Shown here piece by piece: positions 16,131-19,048 of a stretch of 19,048 nt of DNA (within the stretch, counting starts at the first letter, position 1; each line of letters begins with the position of its first letter). The stretch is from Micrococcaceae bacterium UBA4005. GTDB taxonomy: Bacteria > Actinomycetota > Actinomycetes > Actinomycetales > Micrococcaceae. The notes beneath the pieces were generated by a model. It did no database searches. It saw only the letters and a list, made by a program, of their open reading frames with translations, and was not told the origin of the DNA. Location: contig DGBL01000156.1 in assembly GCA_002384315.1 (NCBI GenBank), forward strand, positions 1 through 19,048, read 5' to 3'. The position numbers were made by a program, and so were the translations under genes.

Positions 16131-16883
16131 ATGGCCAACAGCTCTGAATCCGCCGGTTCCCCTGCCCCCAAGCGTCGATTGTTTTCGCGCAAACCCAAAG
16201 CCGCTGCATCAGCGCGCAAGCCTGGGCGCATAAAACAGATCATCGAAATCTTCAAGATGACCCGACGCAACGACCCTAACGTCGTGTGGATTATGCTCTT
16301 GGCCTTTATCGGGATCATCGCGGTAGGCCTCGTGGTCGGTCTGCTCATTCAGAACGTACTCACCATGCTGCTCGTGGCTGTCCCGTTGGCGTTCCTTGCA
16401 GCGGTTTTCCTCCTGTCCAAACGTGCCGAACGTGCTGCTTTTGCTCAGATCGAGGGCCAGGCTGGCGCTGCTGGCGCCGCACTGAGCGTCCTGCGTCGCG
16501 GCTGGATCCTGCAGGAACAGCCAGTGGCCGTAAATCCCCGCTCCCAGGACGCAGTATTCCGGGCTATCGGAAAACCCGGCATCGTGCTGGTTACCGAAGG
16601 ACCTGTAGGACGGATTAAACCGCTGGTAGACGGCGAACGCCGGAAATTGGCCCGCATCGTTCCTAACGTTCCGATCCACGTCATCCAGACCGGTCGCGGC
16701 GAAGGCCAGGTTCCGTTGGCGAAGGTCGCCCGTACGGCACAGAAGCTGAAGAAATCGCTAACCAAGCAGGAAGTCACTGCGGTTGACCAGCGTTTGAGCG
16801 CGCTCGGAACCAAACTGCCGATTCCCAAAGGAATCGACCCGTTCAAGGCGCGGCCGGACCGCAAGGCCATGCGAGGACGCTGA
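16131..16883 (+). CDS. DUF4191 membrane protein
   Basis: A 250-residue protein of the actinobacterial DUF4191 family (M. tuberculosis Rv2219 type), which regularly follows lipA; function unknown. It has a basic N-terminal tail (KRRLFSRKPK), an IKQIIEIFKMTRRNDP segment typical of the family, two adjacent transmembrane helices (about 51-72 and 76-96), then a soluble domain with VTEGPVGRIKPLVDGERRK and a basic tail. The pair of helices with short connection suggests a hairpin anchor with both ends cytoplasmic. The ATG at 16131 is apparently read from a very short leader. It is separated from lipA by a strong hairpin and its own -10 element, so it is probably transcribed independently. Confidence 0.9.
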   Translation: MANSSESAGSPAPKRRLFSRKPKAAASARKPGRIKQIIEIFKMTRRNDPNVVWIMLLAFIGIIAVGLVVGLLIQNVLTMLLVAVPLAFLAAVFLLSKRAERAAFAQIEGQAGAAGAALSVLRRGWILQEQPVAVNPRSQDAVFRAIGKPGIVLVTEGPVGRIKPLVDGERRKLARIVPNVPIHVIQTGRGEGQVPLAKVARTAQKLKKSLTKQEVTAVDQRLSALGTKLPIPKGIDPFKARPDRKAMRGR

Positions 16884-16885
16884 CG

Positions 16886-16907
16886 CACCAGAGCAGTGCG
16901 TCTGGTG
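16886..16907 (+). terminator. Hairpin after the DUF4191 gene
   Basis: CACCAGA (16886-16892) and TCTGGTG (16901-16907) form a perfect 7-base stem with an 8-base loop, beginning 3 bases after the stop codon. An overlapping alternative stem (GACGCA with TGCGTC, 16882-16887 and 16897-16902) excludes it. There is no T-run. The rest of the 151-base convergent spacer to the HNH gene shows only a weak ATCCGT/ACGGAT inverted pair near 16993-17017. Confidence 0.45.
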
Positions 16908-17034
16908 AAGGCTCACCCGGGACTTGAGGGCTAACCACAGCGATGGATTAAACACTGTCGATAAATGCGCTGTCCCCCGATAGATGTACCCGATCCGTGA
17001 TGGATGTAAGTACGGATGCGCTCTTCGCCCGTGG

Positions 17035-18765
17035 TCAACTCTGGTGTGTGGGTATGGTGGCGAGTCGGTAGCGGTTACGGCGTGGGCTTTGGTGTGGGTC
17101 GATGTATGGCGGCGGGATAAACCAGGGAATGCCGTCGTGGGAGCGAATTTTCCAGTAGCCGTCGTGAATGGTGTGGTGGTGGCTTGAGCACAGCAAGACG
17201 CCGTAGTCGATGCTTGTAGAGCCACCGTGTTCCCAGCTGATGATGTGATGGGCTTCGCACCAGGGTGCTGGGATGGTGCAGTCCGGGAAGGCACAGCCTT
17301 TATCGCGGGCGATCAGTGCTTTGCGCAGGGTTGGGGGGAAGAGTCTGCGTGCGCGCCCGATATCGAGTACTTGTCCTTCGCCGCCGAGGACGACGGGGAT
17401 CAGGTCGGCGTCGCAAGCGAGTTTCCGGACGGTTGTTGGGCTAATCTGTCCGCTAAAGACAGCCAATCCTGAGCCTGTACGGTGGCTACCGAATCCGGTT
17501 CGGTGTGACCGGGGGTAGGTGACCTCATCGGTGCTGCTCTGCGTGCTGCTCGGGACTCCGGCGCTGTCGTGGGTGCTGGTGTGGATGTGTAGATGTTCGG
17601 CGAGGTCTTGGTAGTTGATGGTGACCATGACTTGGGGGCGATGTCCGCCGGTGGCCGGTAGTGCGCCAGCGGCTAGGGCGATCCGGCAGGCGCCGACCAG
17701 TCCATCGAGTAGCCGTTGTGCGCGCGTGGGTTCCGTAGGCCCGCGATAGCCTTCCCCAGGAGCAGATCCCTCGAAGTCCTGCACGCCCGGCCTGTCATTC
17801 GGGGTGTTCGGGTCTGCTGCTCCGTTGTCTGGTCCGCTGGCAAGTGAGGTTACCGGTGAGTGACTTTGGGCAGGCGGGTGCAGGCGCGGGTTGGTGGCCG
17901 TATTCATGACGGTGATGAGGTGTTCGAATTGATCGGCGGTGGATATGATTTCCATCCGGTGCAGGCCCTGGCGGGTGCCGCGGAGGAAGACTCCTTGTTT
18001 GACGCGTAGGAGCTCTTCGCTGGGCTCGCGTCCGTCTTGGTCAAGCACGCTCTCCCAATGCCGGGCGATAACCCGCAGCACGTCAAGATCCGATTCTAGG
18101 GCCTGATGGGTGAGGTGGTCTTCCATAGATTGAACGCTGTGGGTTGGTGCGAGGATCCGCACGTGCTCGAGTGAATCGCGGATGATCGTGGCCGCTTGTC
18201 CGCTGATCTGTCCGGTCGCTGTGGCCGCGCCAAGAGTCTGCATGGTTGCAGGCACTATGTCTCCGGAGAACGACCGGCCGGCCAAGACGCTCGATCCCAC
18301 CCGTAACCGTCGTTTCGCCTCGCTCCGGCTGATCCGTAGCCGGGCACGTAGATATTCGGCCGTGTCCCTGAACTCCGTCCCCCGCCGCCCTCCGCCCCCA
18401 GCACGACCTGTTGCTGGGCTGCCGGGTGCAGCATTATCCGCTGCTGTGCGACCCGCTGCTGTGGTGGAGTTGAACAGTCTGCTCGTGGACAGGCTAAAGC
18501 GGTGATGGCTCTCGCCAACCTGGACAATGTTTTGTTGCTCCAGAGCGTGTGCTCCGACGGTCTGGAGGTGGTCCACGACACGAGAGAGTTCCTCGATGGC
18601 GGCCACCGTGTCCGCCAGGGCCTGGGTGGACACGAACTCAGCGTCCCGGGTGAAGGAATCCGCAAAAGACTTCAAATCGACCCGCACCGATCTGATGAAC
18701 CCGGCCAGCGAGGAGCTGGTCGATGAGGGGCCGACCGTAGGTGCTTCGAGCGGGGCGATAGCCAT
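17035..18765 (-). CDS. DUF222 domain HNH endonuclease (13E12 repeat family-like)
   Basis: A 576-residue protein with an N-terminal DUF222 region and a C-terminal HNH nuclease domain; the family is abundant in actinobacteria and its function is poorly known. HNH features: C491 and C496 (CAFPDC), WCEAHHIISWEHGG with H506/H507, C526, and the HHH/H cluster near 529-534 (LLCSSHHHTIH). The place usually held by asparagine in this family reads Y521 (SIDYGVLLC). A 7-residue tandem repeat (SHRTGFG-SHRTGSG) lies in the linker. The start is ATG at 18765. Upstream there is a perfect LexA box and a -10-like GACAAT 6 bases before the ATG, so it is probably DNA-damage inducible and leaderless. It is convergent with the DUF4191 gene. 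Codon use looks by eye slightly less GC-rich than in neighbouring genes. Confidence 0.93.
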   Translation of the reverse strand: MAIAPLEAPTVGPSSTSSSLAGFIRSVRVDLKSFADSFTRDAEFVSTQALADTVAAIEELSRVVDHLQTVGAHALEQQNIVQVGESHHRFSLSTSRLFNSTTAAGRTAADNAAPGSPATGRAGGGGRRGTEFRDTAEYLRARLRISRSEAKRRLRVGSSVLAGRSFSGDIVPATMQTLGAATATGQISGQAATIIRDSLEHVRILAPTHSVQSMEDHLTHQALESDLDVLRVIARHWESVLDQDGREPSEELLRVKQGVFLRGTRQGLHRMEIISTADQFEHLITVMNTATNPRLHPPAQSHSPVTSLASGPDNGAADPNTPNDRPGVQDFEGSAPGEGYRGPTEPTRAQRLLDGLVGACRIALAAGALPATGGHRPQVMVTINYQDLAEHLHIHTSTHDSAGVPSSTQSSTDEVTYPRSHRTGFGSHRTGSGLAVFSGQISPTTVRKLACDADLIPVVLGGEGQVLDIGRARRLFPPTLRKALIARDKGCAFPDCTIPAPWCEAHHIISWEHGGSTSIDYGVLLCSSHHHTIHDGYWKIRSHDGIPWFIPPPYIDPHQSPRRNRYRLATIPTHQS

Positions 18766-18771
18766 ACCCCT

Positions 18772-18800
18772 ATTGTCTCGAACGTACGTTCGATTATCAG
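18772..18800 (-). promoter_or_regulatory. Promoter of the HNH gene built around the SOS box
   Basis: On the minus strand, CTGATA (18800-18795), a 17-base spacer and GACAAT (18777-18772) each match four of six consensus bases. ATG follows 6 bases later. The LexA palindrome occupies 16 of the 17 spacer bases, so bound repressor would directly block RNA polymerase. Confidence 0.5.
18778..18793. promoter_or_regulatory. Perfect LexA (SOS) box
   Basis: TCGAACGTACGTTCGA is a perfect 16-base palindrome that matches the mycobacterial SOS consensus TCGAAC-N4-GTTCGA at every fixed position, and also the Bacillus CGAAC-N4-GTTCG box. It ends 12 bases before the ATG of the HNH gene. It could also influence the lipoprotein gene, but that start is about 160 bases away. 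Confidence 0.88.
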
Positions 18801-18814
18801 GACGCGTTGGCGTA

Positions 18815-18823
18815 TGTGGATAA
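18815..18823 (-). promoter_or_regulatory. DnaA-box 9-mer (first of a pair)
   Basis: TGTGGATAA on the plus strand is the exact complement of the DnaA-box consensus TTATCCACA. It lies 22 bases beyond the SOS box in the divergent spacer. Confidence 0.5.
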
Positions 18824-18866
18824 ATGGCTATGAGTCAGACGTCCCGGTGTTGGGTGGCCTGTTTTG

Positions 18867-18875
18867 TGTGGATAA
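18867..18875 (-). promoter_or_regulatory. DnaA-box 9-mer (second of a pair)
   Basis: A second exact copy in the same orientation, 52 bases from the first (start to start, roughly five helical turns). It lies about 80 bases upstream of the lipoprotein start codon, near its likely promoter. Confidence 0.5.
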
Positions 18876-18892
18876 CTCTGGGCACCAGGAGC

Positions 18893-18924
18893 GGTGTTAG
18901 GTAGGGTGAAATCCGGTGTTAAGG
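18893..18924 (+). repeat. Direct repeat in the lipoprotein gene upstream region
   Basis: GGTGTTAGG (18893-18901) and GGTGTTAAGG (18915-18924) are nearly identical and 22 bases apart, about two helical turns. They flank a possible -10 (TAGGGT, 18902-18907) with a weak -35 (TGGGCA, 18879-18884). The pair could be an operator; this is a weak call. Confidence 0.3.
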
Positions 18925-18954
18925 AAAGGCACTGATTCCCCGGGGGGTTCTCAC

Positions 18955-19048
18955 ATGCTGTCAAGGTCAACGCTGCTCCATGATGCGCTCACGGCGCGCG
19001 GGGTGATTAGTGTGCTTACGGTGGTGTTCCTCGTCGGGTGCGCTGGCA
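18955..19048 (+). CDS. Lipoprotein N-terminus, cut by the window edge
   Basis: Thirty-one codons are visible from ATG 18955, preceded by a G-rich GGGGGG about 8 bases upstream. The peptide has a polar, weakly basic start with R4 and R15, a hydrophobic stretch VISVLTVVFLV, then a lipobox LVGC with the acylated cysteine at C29. This predicts signal peptidase II cleavage and attachment to the outer face of the membrane. The mature protein lies beyond the window, so no function can be given. Confidence 0.6.
   Translation, partial: MLSRSTLLHDALTARGVISVLTVVFLVGCAG

Noticed and set aside
18815..18875. A chromosomal or plasmid replication origin at the paired DnaA boxes
   Set aside because: Only two boxes, no AT-rich unwinding region, and no dnaA, dnaN, rep or parAB gene nearby. 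A regulatory or titration role is more likely.

Overview
This window looks like chromosomal DNA of a high-GC actinobacterium, most likely of the Micrococcaceae (Arthrobacter-like). The clues are the GC-rich coding style, frequent GTG starts, apparently leaderless starts, an actinobacterial lipB-lipA-DUF4191 order, a bacterial tricorn protease and a DUF222/HNH endonuclease of the 13E12 type. The genus is inferred from protein style only. I see no tRNA, rRNA, CRISPR array, insertion sequence or prophage. No gene-free stretch exceeds about 300 bases; the longest is the divergent spacer between the PAC2 gene and pepA (2005-2292).

Layout. Positions 1-2004 (minus strand): an MFS transporter cut by the left edge, and upstream of it in the same transcription unit a PAC2-family protein. 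Positions 2293-7907 (plus): leucyl aminopeptidase pepA, dihydrolipoamide dehydrogenase lpdA, a two-lipoyl-domain E2 acyltransferase (sucB/dlaT type) and an OsmC-family peroxidase. Positions 7959-11510 (minus): a 1183-residue tricorn protease homologue. Positions 11604-12503 (plus): a TIGR01777 SDR/epimerase. Positions 12527-14170 (minus): a divergent membrane Ser/Thr kinase. Positions 14325-16883 (plus): lipB, lipA (4-base overlap) and a DUF4191 membrane protein. Positions 17035-18765 (minus): a DUF222/HNH endonuclease. From 18955 (plus): the start of a lipoprotein cut by the right edge.

The core is a lipoate module. LipB and LipA make the lipoyl cofactor, the E2 carries it on two domains, and LpdA reoxidises it. 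OsmC beside E2 and E3 fits the known use of lipoyl proteins as electron donors for Ohr/OsmC-type peroxidases. The order aminopeptidase, E2, TIGR01777 protein, lipB, lipA, DUF4191 protein parallels Mycobacterium tuberculosis Rv2213-Rv2219. OsmC, tricorn and the kinase look like lineage-specific additions.

The most striking signal is a perfect 16-base LexA/SOS box (18778-18793) in the promoter of the DUF222/HNH gene. It fills the -35/-10 spacer of a probably leaderless promoter. Two perfect DnaA 9-mers lie in the same divergent spacer, and a third lies upstream of the kinase gene.
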